A stretch of 15,032 nt of DNA from an uncultured Actinomycetes bacterium (GTDB taxonomy: Bacteria; Actinomycetota; Thermoleophilia; Gaiellales; Gaiellaceae). Below are positions 7,375-15,005 of this stretch, in pieces; position 1 is the first letter of the stretch; the number at the start of each line of letters is the position of its first letter. The position numbers were made by a program, and so were the translations under genes. Location of the stretch: positions 1-15,032 of the forward strand of contig CAIYXH010000205.1 in NCBI GenBank assembly GCA_903930195.1, in the 5' to 3' direction. The notes below the pieces were generated by a model that saw nothing but the letters and a program-made list of their open reading frames with translations, ran no database searches and was not told the DNA's origin.

Positions 7375-8817
7375 TCAGGCACGACGTCTCAGCCGCAATG
7401 TCTGCCGGGCCGGCAACGGACCCTCGTACGCGTAGCGGAGAACCTCGATCTCGACTCGCTCGCCCAGCCGTTCGGAGAGCCAACCTGCGTCCGTCACGGA
7501 GGGCTCCGGTGTGATCGAGACACGCGCGCGCGCACCCGGCGCAAGCGGAAGCGCCCACTCGAGCCGGTGCCTTCCAGGGCCGCTGACATGATCGTCCACG
7601 GTCACTTCGGCTGCCGTCCAGGCGATCTCCCGGCGCTGGACGATGCCGCCGCCGAGCTCGGCTTCCGCAACCAGCAGACCGGGCTCCGCCGCGAGCAGGC
7701 GTGTCTGCGGCAACGGACCGGCACGAAACGCGCCCCACGGCTCGAACTGGTCGCGGCCGTCAACGCGGAGCGCCGCGTGCGCCGCCGTGCCGCGGAACGC
7801 GTCCCGCTCGGGACCCGCTTCGTACGTGAACGTCCCCGGGTCGACGACGACCGGCAGCCCATCCCACCAGAGCTGGAAGCCGAGCGCGTCCGCGTGGGCA
7901 TGCGCCGGCAGGAAAGCGGGCGCCAGTGGACCGCAGCGGAACGCAAGCCACAGGCCATCCTCCCGCACGAGCGCAAGCCCCGAGTCGCGGAGCGCCGTCA
8001 CGCCGGCGGACGAGACCGGCAGCTCGAGGACCGGCACTGCATCGAGCCAGCCGTCGTTGACGAGCGGGGGATGGCCGTCCGGGCGGCGGACGGCCGCCGA
8101 CCAGGCACGCATCCGCTCGATCGCCTCGCCCACATCCGACCGGGGCACGGCGGCCTGCACCTCGAGCAGGTCGCGGAGGACCACGAGCTGGTACACCGGG
8201 CTCCGCTCGTAGTGCCCGCCGTCGGGCAGCACCTGCTCGGGGAGCTCGCGCGTCAGGAGGTCGAGCCCGTGCCGCAGCAGCCCGTCGTCCGCGAACGCGA
8301 CGCCGCCGAGGACGAGCGCGCGCGCGTTCCGGATCACGTGGTTTCCGAGGATGTCGTCCTCGACGTTGCCTCGGAGGTGTCCGAGCTGGTGCCAGAGGCT
8401 GACGGAGACCCGCTCCGAGCCGAGGGCCGGCTCGAGCGTGAGCGCGGCGATCCAGTTGCCAACCCGCGTGGACAACGGGTACGGGTGCCAGGGATCGCCC
8501 GGCCGGGCCGGATGCTCGTCGATCCAGCGCTCGAGCAGCGCATGCGCCCGGTCGACCTCACCCGCCCGAGCGGCCGCCAGGACGTCGTCACCGTACTGCG
8601 CGTGGAACTGGCCCAGACGAGTACCGGGGTTCGGCCTGTCACCCTCGGCGAACGCCGCCGACCGCCAGAGGGTCGCAGCTGCCGTGACCGGGGCAACGCG
8701 CCGCGGCGGCAGGCCACCGGGGAAGCGCCGGCGCCGCAGTGGGCGGAGCAGGCGCGCGACGGCCTGGCGGCGGCGAATCGTCCGGGCGGCGTGCAGGTAG
8801 AGACCGAAGCGCGTCAC
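7375..8817 (-). CDS. heparinase II/III family polysaccharide lyase-like protein (short form)
   Basis: This 480-residue protein has the same two-domain layout as the plus-strand copy but a shorter N-terminus. Signatures are HPYPLSTRVGNW (111-122), DDILGNHVIRNARAL (154-168), LPDGGHYERSPVYQ (197-210), LPAHAHADALGF (303-314) and VDPGTFTY (325-332). Candidate catalytic residues by analogy with PL12 lyases are N159, Y209 and H306/H308. Residue 210 is Gln, where the long form has His after the Tyr. The start is taken as GTG at 8817 because GGGAG sits 6 bases upstream and the frame further upstream overlaps the methyltransferase; GTG at 8832 is an alternative. There is no clear signal peptide; the N-terminus is Arg-rich. 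It lies 25 bases after the methyltransferase stop and 22 bases before the fused glycosyltransferase. A role in trimming or turnover of the polymer is inferred. Confidence 0.85.
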   Translation of the reverse strand: MTRFGLYLHAARTIRRRQAVARLLRPLRRRRFPGGLPPRRVAPVTAAATLWRSAAFAEGDRPNPGTRLGQFHAQYGDDVLAAARAGEVDRAHALLERWIDEHPARPGDPWHPYPLSTRVGNWIAALTLEPALGSERVSVSLWHQLGHLRGNVEDDILGNHVIRNARALVLGGVAFADDGLLRHGLDLLTRELPEQVLPDGGHYERSPVYQLVVLRDLLEVQAAVPRSDVGEAIERMRAWSAAVRRPDGHPPLVNDGWLDAVPVLELPVSSAGVTALRDSGLALVREDGLWLAFRCGPLAPAFLPAHAHADALGFQLWWDGLPVVVDPGTFTYEAGPERDAFRGTAAHAALRVDGRDQFEPWGAFRAGPLPQTRLLAAEPGLLVAEAELGGGIVQRREIAWTAAEVTVDDHVSGPGRHRLEWALPLAPGARARVSITPEPSVTDAGWLSERLGERVEIEVLRYAYEGPLPARQTLRLRRRA

Positions 8818-8821
8818 CGGT

Positions 8822-8828
8822 CTCTCCC
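8822..8828 (-). promoter_or_regulatory. ribosome binding site for the short heparinase-family gene
   Basis: On the minus strand this reads GGGAGAG, with the GGGAG core 6 bases before GTG at 8817. It is the strongest Shine-Dalgarno match near this gene and decides the start in favour of 8817 over the GTG at 8832, which has no comparable purine run. Confidence 0.6.
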
Positions 8829-8842
8829 ACACAGCGCGGCGC

Positions 8843-9592
8843 TCAAGGCCGCGCGGTGATGCCGACGAACCAGCCGAACCTGTCGGCCAGCCCCGCGAGG
8901 GGCCCGGCAACGCGCCGGTCGTACGGAGTGACGAACCGGCGGTACGACACCTCGGAGAAGCCTGCACAAAGCCGCTCGAGCTCCGTCTGGGTGTAGGCCT
9001 TCGTCCCCGGACTCTCCATGTGCCGGGCGAGCAGCTCGGTTGGCGTGGCCCACGGCCGCCCGCGCAGCAGGCCGTAGCGACCCCAGACGCCGAGCGCGAC
9101 CCACGAGCGTCGCGAGTAGAGCATGATCCGAGCCTCGCCGCCCGGCGCGACCAGCCGCCGTACCTCGTCGATCGCGCGCTGCGTCTCCGGCGTGTGGTCC
9201 AGGACACCCCACGAATAGACAAGGTCGAAGGAGCCGTCGGGGAACGGCAGCGCCTCGGCGTCGGCGGGGCGCAACTCGGCGCTCAGCCCTTCGAGTGCGA
9301 GCCGCTGCCGGACGAGGCCGACGCTGGCCTCGGTCAGATCGACGCCCGTTGCGACGGCGCCGGCACGGACGAAGCGGACAAAGTCCGTGCCGAGGCCGAC
9401 GCCGACCTCGAGCACCCGCTTACCGCGCCAGCGGTCGAATGCCGCGAACGCCGGAATGAACGGCTCGAGCTCATCGCGGGTCCGCTCGACCTCGGCAAAG
9501 AACGCCTCGGTGCCCCACTCGGCCTCGGCAAGCTTGGCGCCACAGGGATCTGCCTCCCAGTGGCGCCTGACGTTCTCTTTCAGCGCCGACAC
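8843..9592 (-). CDS. class I SAM-dependent methyltransferase (paralogue of the plus-strand copy)
   Basis: This 249-residue methyltransferase has motif I as VLEVGVGLGTD (60-70), the acidic residue in GVDLT (83-87), LPFPDGSFDLVYSWGVLDHTPE (115-136, motif II and the following helix) and APGGEARIMLYSRRS (129-143 region onwards). Its N-terminus, KENVRRHWEADPCGAKL, marks a subgroup of sugar or lipid methyltransferases with an ADPCG element, shared with the plus-strand enzyme at 339-1184. It is 32 residues shorter than that copy, mostly in the C-terminal part. The start is GTG at 9592, 9 bases after the stop of the upstream glycosyltransferase, with only a weak GAG as ribosome site, so translation is probably coupled. 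The target is unknown; a glycan or lipid-linked sugar is likely from context. Confidence 0.9.
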   Translation of the reverse strand: MSALKENVRRHWEADPCGAKLAEAEWGTEAFFAEVERTRDELEPFIPAFAAFDRWRGKRVLEVGVGLGTDFVRFVRAGAVATGVDLTEASVGLVRQRLALEGLSAELRPADAEALPFPDGSFDLVYSWGVLDHTPETQRAIDEVRRLVAPGGEARIMLYSRRSWVALGVWGRYGLLRGRPWATPTELLARHMESPGTKAYTQTELERLCAGFSEVSYRRFVTPYDRRVAGPLAGLADRFGWFVGITARP

Positions 9593-9601
9593 GTCTCGAC
9601 G

Positions 9602-10597
9602 CTAACAGACCTGCGCGTAGGTCTCAGTCAGTGCAGCGACCGCCGCCGGCCACGCGAACGCCTCGGCGGCGTGCGCCCGGGCAGCGGCGCCGACCCGCGC
9701 GCGCGTCCCGGCATCGCCGAGCAGCCACTCGACGGCCCCCCGCAGCCCCACCGCCTCGACCAAGACACCCGTGACTCCGTCCTCGATCGCATCGACAAGC
9801 CCGCCGACCCGCGTCGCGACCACCGGCCGGCCGAACGCCATCGCCTCCCGCGCCACGATGCCGTACCCCTCTCGCCGGGAGGGCACGCAGACGACAGCGG
9901 CCCGGGTGTAGTAGCCACCCATCTCGGCGGGGCGTACGAAGCCAACCGTCTCCGGCACCTGCGTCCGCAGCGGGCCGTCGCCGACGATGACGCGCGGCAA
10001 GCCCTCCGTCGCCTCGAGGAACTCGAGAATCCCCTTCTCTTCCGAGAGGCGGCCCGCGTAGAGCACGTGCGGCGGCTCGGCCGGGGGGCCGGGCTCCGGC
10101 GGGAGCTCGATGCCGTTCGGGATGGTGCGCACCTCGCGGGCGCCGAGACCGCGCGCGGCCTCGGCGAGATGGGCAGAAGCCGCGACGACGATCCGGGCAC
10201 GCGCGACGAGCGGACGCGCGAGGAGCGGTGCGCGACGAGCCAGCTCGACGTCGGTGCCCCACAGCTGGAGGACGAACGGCTTGCCCGTCGCAAGGGCCGG
10301 GAGGGCCGACGGCAGCCAGTGGGCGTGCACCAGGTCGGCGCTGCGTGAGGCGCGGCGGGCGGCGCGGGCGAAGGCGAGCAGGAAGAGCGGTAGCGCAGCG
10401 ACGAGCCACGGGCGGGCACGCAGGTTCTGGACGATGCCGCCCCCGTAGGCGATCCCGAAGTCCCGGAAGTCGGCCGGCGAGACGACCGTCACCTCGACGC
10501 CCGCGTCCCGGAGCGCCTCCACCTGGTCGGCGACGAAGCTCCCTGCAACCTCGTCGCCGGGCCGCGGATACGACGTCGTCAGGACGCAGACGCGCAC
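9602..10597 (-). CDS. glycosyltransferase family 4
   Basis: This compact 331-residue GT-B enzyme opens MRVCVLTTSYPRPGDEVAGS (1-20), where the loop before the first helix binds the acceptor or donor phosphate. Further marks are VHAHWLPSALPAL (90-102), LQLWGTDVELA (110-120), IPNGIELP (159-166), VLYAGRLSEEKGILEFL (178-194), VIVGDGPLR (203-211) and the canonical retaining E-x7-E motif at E243/E251 (REGYGIVAREAMAFGRPVV). It is at the short end for GT4, but all core elements are present. The start is GTG at 10597, one base after the TGA that would naturally end the polymerase gene if its internal TAA were read through. It would add one sugar to the growing repeat unit in the cytoplasm; the specificity is not visible. 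Confidence 0.9.
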   Translation of the reverse strand: MRVCVLTTSYPRPGDEVAGSFVADQVEALRDAGVEVTVVSPADFRDFGIAYGGGIVQNLRARPWLVAALPLFLLAFARAARRASRSADLVHAHWLPSALPALATGKPFVLQLWGTDVELARRAPLLARPLVARARIVVAASAHLAEAARGLGAREVRTIPNGIELPPEPGPPAEPPHVLYAGRLSEEKGILEFLEATEGLPRVIVGDGPLRTQVPETVGFVRPAEMGGYYTRAAVVCVPSRREGYGIVAREAMAFGRPVVATRVGGLVDAIEDGVTGVLVEAVGLRGAVEWLLGDAGTRARVGAAARAHAAEAFAWPAAVAALTETYAQVC

Positions 10598-10598
10598 G

Positions 10599-10700
10599 TC
10601 ACGCGGTCGACGGCTCGGCCGTCCGCTGCGCGAAGACGACCGGGACGGCGAGCGCCAGGGCCAGGAACGCGTAGAAGTAATAGAACTGCATCGTCAGTTA
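10599..10700 (-). pseudogene. in-frame TAA and detached C-terminal tail of the polymerase
   Basis: A TAA at 10700-10698 ends the polymerase frame after LASNAF. The same frame then stays open for 32 codons, beginning LTMQFYYFYAFLALALAVP and ending at TGA (10601-10599). The tail is a typical hydrophobic transmembrane helix with a short polar end, and its codons are GC-rich at third positions like the neighbours. The TGA lies one base before the next gene's GTG, matching the packing of the rest of the operon. This indicates that the ancestral polymerase was 438 residues long and that one codon, probably Tyr TAC or TAT, became TAA. It could be a genuine nonsense mutation, a base-calling error or, less likely, a read-through codon. 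Confidence 0.8.
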
Positions 10701-11915
10701 GAAGGCGTTCGAGGCGAGCGTCCCGGCGAGCGCGGCGGTCCAGCCCCAGGCGAGCGGCCGGACGCGCGCACCGAGCGGGTCGCCGGCGAGCGAGAGGGCG
10801 CGCCCGAGCAGCCGCGCCGTCCGCAGCCGGGCGAACGCCCAGAGCAGGAAGACGGCGAAGACGATCGTCCCGACGACGCCGGTCTCGACGATCAGCGAGA
10901 CGTAGAACGAGTGCGGGCCCCAGTTCGCCTTGCCGGTGGCCGCCTCGTAGTAGAGCGAGAACGTGTTCAGGCCGAGGCCGAAGAGCGGGTGGCTGTGGAG
11001 GATCTGCGGGATGAACGAGTAGACCGCCAGGTGGGTCGACGATGACCCGCCGCCTGTCTGCACGCGGGAGCGGAGCACCACCTCGAAGTAGTGGAGCCGG
11101 GTGAGGACGATGGCCCCGAGCACCGCCACGGCGCCCGCGATCGGCGCGATCAGCGCCTTCGACCGGAGGTAGCTCCGGTAGGGCAGCGCGAGGACGAGCA
11201 CGCCGGTGCCGAGCCCGAGAAGGCCGCTGCGCGAGAGCGTCGAGAGCTCCACGATCAGCAGGAAGCCGATCAGACACGCGAGCTTGCGCTTGCCTGGATG
11301 CGCGCGCTCGAGCCGGAGGTAGATCGGCGTGAGGACGAGCAGCGGGACAATCAGCATGATCCCGAGGTGGTTCGGGTCGCCGGTGAGCGCGTTCGGGCGG
11401 AACACGGATGCGCCCTCGACGGCGCCGTAGATGTTGATCTTGCTCGCCCCGCCCGTCAGCGGCTGGATGAAGTCCGCATCGAGGTTGCCGCCGCTGCGGG
11501 CGACAAGCAGCTGCAGCACGCCGTAGAGCGCGTTGAAGGCGATCCCGCCCGCGAACCAGCGCAACGCCCGCCAGTAGTAGCCCTGGCCGCGCCGCCAGAG
11601 CCAGGTGACGGCGAACGCGAGGAAGACGAAGTGGATCGCGAACTTCGTGAACCCCTTCACGAACTGGCTCAGCTCGTCGCTCGTCTGCAGGTTGAAGAAG
11701 CCGATCAGATAGACGACGACGAAGACGCCGAAGAAGCCGAGCAGCACGACCGTCGTCCGCGCGACCTTCGGCCGCATCAGGATCCAGTACGAGATCAGGA
11801 AGCAGAGCGCGAGGATGTCCGAGAGGTTGATCGCGCCGCCGAAGTTCCAGTGCACCTTCTCGAAGGTGCAGCAGGTGAGCGTCGCGAGGAAGAAGAAGCT
11901 CGTGAGCCGCCTCAT
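10698..11915 (-). CDS. O-antigen ligase / Wzy-type polysaccharide polymerase family membrane protein (truncated at C-terminus)
   Basis: As read, this is a 405-residue polytopic inner-membrane protein with about ten hydrophobic segments. Family marks include RPNALTGDPNHLG (173-185), LSTLSRSG (224-231, the SxSRxG element), a large periplasmic-type loop (about 280-335) with HPLFGLGLNTFS (309-320), and HSFYVSLIVETGVVG (335-349). These fit the Wzy_C / O-antigen ligase family, which polymerises or ligates lipid-linked oligosaccharides at the outer face of the membrane. Polymerase is preferred over ligase because the genes around it build a repeat unit. The start is ATG at 11915, overlapping the upstream stop as ATGA, with GGAG 8 bases upstream. 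The frame upstream of 11915 belongs to the glycosyltransferase overlap and was excluded. The last helix is cut off by an in-frame TAA, the only TAA among the gene ends in this window; loss of function is possible but unproven. Confidence 0.85.
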   Translation of the reverse strand: MRRLTSFFFLATLTCCTFEKVHWNFGGAINLSDILALCFLISYWILMRPKVARTTVVLLGFFGVFVVVYLIGFFNLQTSDELSQFVKGFTKFAIHFVFLAFAVTWLWRRGQGYYWRALRWFAGGIAFNALYGVLQLLVARSGGNLDADFIQPLTGGASKINIYGAVEGASVFRPNALTGDPNHLGIMLIVPLLVLTPIYLRLERAHPGKRKLACLIGFLLIVELSTLSRSGLLGLGTGVLVLALPYRSYLRSKALIAPIAGAVAVLGAIVLTRLHYFEVVLRSRVQTGGGSSSTHLAVYSFIPQILHSHPLFGLGLNTFSLYYEAATGKANWGPHSFYVSLIVETGVVGTIVFAVFLLWAFARLRTARLLGRALSLAGDPLGARVRPLAWGWTAALAGTLASNAF

Positions 11916-13156
11916 GCGCGCCGCTCCAACCGTCCGAGCAGGTCCGCGAGCTCCTGCACCCGCGCCCGGCGCGAGACCTTGTCCTTCCACGCCTGCGAGA
12001 GCGCCGGCTCCGGCTCCCCGGCCCGCCAGCGGTCGCGCATCGCGGCGAGCTCGCGCGCGATCCCGTCGATGTCGTCGGGCGCCACGACGACCCCGACCCC
12101 CGTCTCGCGGATCAGCTCCGCCGCGGCGCCGTCGGGCGGCACGACGGCGAGGATCGGCCGCTCGGCCGCGAGGTACTCGAACACCTTCCCCGAAAGCACG
12201 CCCTTACCGCGTCCGCCGGCCTCGGGGATCAGGAGCAGGAGCGCCTCGGAGTTCCTCTGTAGCTCGAGGGCCATGCGGTGGGGCGCGTAGGAGATCAGCT
12301 CCATCCGGTCGGCGATGCCTGCGGCCCACTCGCGGTCGCTGCTGCGGAAGTCGCCGACGAAGCGTGCGTTGACGCCGTCCACCTTCGCGAGCGCCGTGAG
12401 GAACGGCCGCGGGTCGCGCTTGCCGAAGAACGAGCCGGCATGCGTGATCCGGAACGTGTCCGCCGGCGCGTAGTCGAGGCCGTGGAAGTCGTCGAAGTCG
12501 GAGCCGTTGAGGATCGGCACCACCTCACCGGACGGGCTCCGCGTGCGCATCTCCTCGGCGATCGCCTCGGACGCCGTCGAGATCGCGTCGGCGTACTGCG
12601 TCACGACGCGCGCGACGCCGTGCTGGCCCTGCTCCTTCAGCCGCACGGCGAGCTTCGTCGAGTCGCGGTGGGGATGGGCCACGAGCGAGTCGCGCAGGTC
12701 GGCGACCCAGCGGACGCCGGTCGCGCGCTTCACCGCCGCGCCGACGAGATGGATCGAGCCCGGCGGCGAGGTGGTGAGGATCACGTCGATCCCTTCCTGG
12801 CGCACGAGCCGGATCGCGGCCGGGATCGCGGTGAGGTTCCAGCTGACGTTCTCGTCGGGCACGAGCAGCCGGCGCCCGAAGAGGCTCGCCTGGACGCGGT
12901 AGCGCTCGAGGCCGGTCGTGCCGTGGAGCTCCTCCGCCGGCTTGCGGCCCTTCGGGCCGATGAAGCGGGTGCGGTGGATCCAGGCGAGCGTCGGCATCGC
13001 CAGGTCGTCGTCGCGGTGGACCCACTTCGGATCGTCCGGCGCGAGCACGTGCGTCTCGATCCCGAGCTCGGGCAGGTGGGTCGCCAGCTTCAGCGGGCGC
13101 TGCACTCCGCCGCCGCCCGCAGGCGGGAAGTAGAGCGTGACGATCAGGACCTTCAC
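11912..13156 (-). CDS. glycosyltransferase family 4
   Basis: This 414-residue GT-B enzyme starts KVLIVTLYFPPAGGGGVQRP, a Gly-rich acceptor loop typical of GT4 members in polysaccharide loci. It also shows ILTTSPPGSIHLVG (126-139), WVADLRDSLVAHP (150-162), ILNGSDFDDF (215-224), ITHAGSFFGKRDPRPFL (237-253) and the donor motif SGKVFEYLAAERPILAVV (322-339) with E327; the first position of E-x7-E is G319. The GTG start at 13156 overlaps the upstream TGA as GTGA, and no good ribosome site is visible, so translation is probably coupled. A much longer frame is open upstream, but it only shadows the membrane gene. It would act in the cytoplasm on a lipid-linked glycan; the sugar is unknown. Confidence 0.88.
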   Translation of the reverse strand: MKVLIVTLYFPPAGGGGVQRPLKLATHLPELGIETHVLAPDDPKWVHRDDDLAMPTLAWIHRTRFIGPKGRKPAEELHGTTGLERYRVQASLFGRRLLVPDENVSWNLTAIPAAIRLVRQEGIDVILTTSPPGSIHLVGAAVKRATGVRWVADLRDSLVAHPHRDSTKLAVRLKEQGQHGVARVVTQYADAISTASEAIAEEMRTRSPSGEVVPILNGSDFDDFHGLDYAPADTFRITHAGSFFGKRDPRPFLTALAKVDGVNARFVGDFRSSDREWAAGIADRMELISYAPHRMALELQRNSEALLLLIPEAGGRGKGVLSGKVFEYLAAERPILAVVPPDGAAAELIRETGVGVVVAPDDIDGIARELAAMRDRWRAGEPEPALSQAWKDKVSRRARVQELADLLGRLERRA

Positions 13157-15003
13157 GAGGACAGAGAGTAGAGGCGGCCGTCCTTGATGGCCCAGGTTGC
13201 GCGGTAGCGGCGCGGCACCGCGGGGTCGCCCGTGGCGAGCCAGTGGGCCACGGCCTTCAGGCGCCCGGCCGGGTCGTTCGCCGTCGTGTTCGCGACATGT
13301 GCGATGGGAGCAGCGACCACGTAGACCGGCGCCAGCGCAAGCACCTCGTAGCTCGTCTGCTGGTCGGCGATCACGACCGAGCGCGGAGGCAGTGCCTTCA
13401 CCTGGGCGACGAGGGCCGGGGAGAGCGCGTGTGTGTCGATAGGCGTGAGCGGCGTCCAGAGCCGGAAGCCGTGCCAGGCGACCGGAGCCACGAGCAGGCA
13501 CGCGGCGAGCGTCGCGAGCCCGTGACGCTCGCGCGGGGCGCGCCGCGCGAAGACGAGGCCGAGGACGAGTGCCGCGGCTCCACCGACGAGCGCGAACCAG
13601 GCGACCGCCCCCGGGCCGCCGTCGCGCAGGCCGTAGCCGAAGTCGCCCGGCCAGCGGTGCTCCACGAGCACCCCGGCGGCCAGTGCGACGGGGAGCACGA
13701 GCACGGTACGGCTGAGGAGGGCGAGGCCCCCGGCCACCGCGAACGCGAACGGAACGAACCCCGCCGCCCGGCGCGACTGCGAGAGCGAGACGGCGTCGGA
13801 GAAGTGCACGAAGAGCTGCGGGACGAGCTCGAGCGCGAGGATCGCGACCGTGCCGCCAAGGACGAATGCCCCCCAGCGCTTCCGCGCGGCGAAGCCGGCG
13901 AGCGGCACGAGCACGAGGGCGGCGATCGCCACCACCCCCGTCCGGCCGAGCACCTCGGCGGCGAGGCGGTAGTGGTCGTTCGAGCTGACGACGAGCTCGC
14001 CGCCGTAGTGCCCGAGCGCGCGCGTCTGCTCCGCCGGGCCCGGATCGTGCGAGATCGTCTCGTCGACGATCGGCTTCAGCCAGAGCACGGTGGCAATCGT
14101 CGGGATCGACGCCGCGAGGAGCGCGAGCGCCGAGCGCCGCCACTCGGAGAGCCGGATGACGGCGTACGCCCCGACCGGGACGAGCGCGAAGAGGGCGTAG
14201 GTCGGATGCACGAGCGCGAGCCCGCCGAACGCGACCGCCACTGCGGCGAGGTCGGCCCGGCTCCCCGACTTCGCGAAGGCGAAGACGAGCGCGTAGGCCG
14301 CGGGCACGAGCAGCTGGCGCGACGACGTCGCCGGCAGCGCCAGCGAGGTGAACGAGCCGCCGTGCCCAGCCGCGAAACAGAACATCCCGACGCTTGCCGC
14401 GAGCGTCGCCACGCCCGCGAGCGCCGACTCGAACAGCACAGCGCCCATCTCCCAGGCGACGAGACAGGCGAGCGGCACGAGCACCGACGCCTCGTGCTGC
14501 ACGACCACCGACGGATCGAGCCCCGACACCTCCGCCACGAGCGCGAGGAAGCCGTGCCAGAGCGGGAACGCGTAGCCGGGGTGCAGCCCGCCGTCGACGA
14601 ACTCGTCGACCGTGCGCAGGTGCAGGTCGCCAAGGTCGACGAGCTTCCGCACCCGGGCGAGGTGGAAGAGCCCGTCGCCCGTGACGGCGCCCGCGACGTG
14701 CCAGAGGAGGATGCCCAGCGCCGTCCCCGCGGCGAGCACGCCCGCCCCGACGGGCGACGGCCGCGGAATCTCTCGGCGGGTGAGTGCCGGTACGAGCGCG
14801 ACGACCCCGATCGCGGCGAGGACTCCGAGGGCCAGCTCGATCGAGCCGTGAACGGTGAAGACGAAGGTCCAGGCGACGAAGATCGCCCCGAGCGCCCACG
14901 CGAGGGTCGCGGAGGCACCGCGCTGGCCGAGCGCGCGCGCGACGAGCCAGCCCGGCAGCAGCACGACCGCCGTCGCAGCGGCGAGCCTGAGGTAGTCGGC
15001 CAC
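13153..15003 (-). CDS. polytopic membrane protein, probable GT-C-type glycosyltransferase
   Basis: This 616-residue protein has about twelve hydrophobic segments between residues 5 and 510, followed by a roughly 100-residue soluble end. After the third or fourth segment comes GDGLFHLARVRKLVDLGDLH (109-128) and then GGLHPGYAFPLWHGFLALV (138-156). This acidic-His-Arg loop at the outer face resembles the catalytic loop of GT-C enzymes that use polyprenyl-phosphate sugars; D110, H114 and R117 are the residues to look at. The C-terminal part contains VYVVAAPIAHVANTTANDP (560-578). The start is GTG at 15003, 2 bases after the TAG of the upstream gene. The role would be adding a sugar to the glycan outside the cytoplasm. 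Alternatives are another membrane protein of unknown function or a second polymerase. The membrane topology is certain; the enzyme class is moderate. Confidence 0.65.
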   Translation of the reverse strand: MADYLRLAAATAVVLLPGWLVARALGQRGASATLAWALGAIFVAWTFVFTVHGSIELALGVLAAIGVVALVPALTRREIPRPSPVGAGVLAAGTALGILLWHVAGAVTGDGLFHLARVRKLVDLGDLHLRTVDEFVDGGLHPGYAFPLWHGFLALVAEVSGLDPSVVVQHEASVLVPLACLVAWEMGAVLFESALAGVATLAASVGMFCFAAGHGGSFTSLALPATSSRQLLVPAAYALVFAFAKSGSRADLAAVAVAFGGLALVHPTYALFALVPVGAYAVIRLSEWRRSALALLAASIPTIATVLWLKPIVDETISHDPGPAEQTRALGHYGGELVVSSNDHYRLAAEVLGRTGVVAIAALVLVPLAGFAARKRWGAFVLGGTVAILALELVPQLFVHFSDAVSLSQSRRAAGFVPFAFAVAGGLALLSRTVLVLPVALAAGVLVEHRWPGDFGYGLRDGGPGAVAWFALVGGAAALVLGLVFARRAPRERHGLATLAACLLVAPVAWHGFRLWTPLTPIDTHALSPALVAQVKALPPRSVVIADQQTSYEVLALAPVYVVAAPIAHVANTTANDPAGRLKAVAHWLATGDPAVPRRYRATWAIKDGRLYSLSS

Positions 15004-15005
15004 GG

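Noticed and set aside
5229..7514. 761-codon open frame on the plus strand
   Set aside because: It is antisense to the fused glycosyltransferase, which has clear GT4 motifs; its Arg/Asp/Glu/His-rich composition is that of a shadow frame.
8818..9222. Upstream extension of the short heparinase-family frame
   Set aside because: It lies inside the methyltransferase in another frame; the ribosome site before GTG at 8817 and the family's usual beginning favour the short start.
10602..10691. A separate 30-codon gene starting at the ATG just after the polymerase TAA
   Set aside because: It is in the same frame as the polymerase, encodes its missing helix and has no ribosome site of its own; a broken polymerase explains it better.
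13157..14899. Upstream extension of the GT4 at 11912-13156 by 581 codons
   Set aside because: It shadows the membrane gene; the GT4 fold starts cleanly at the GTG at 13156 in a GTGA overlap.
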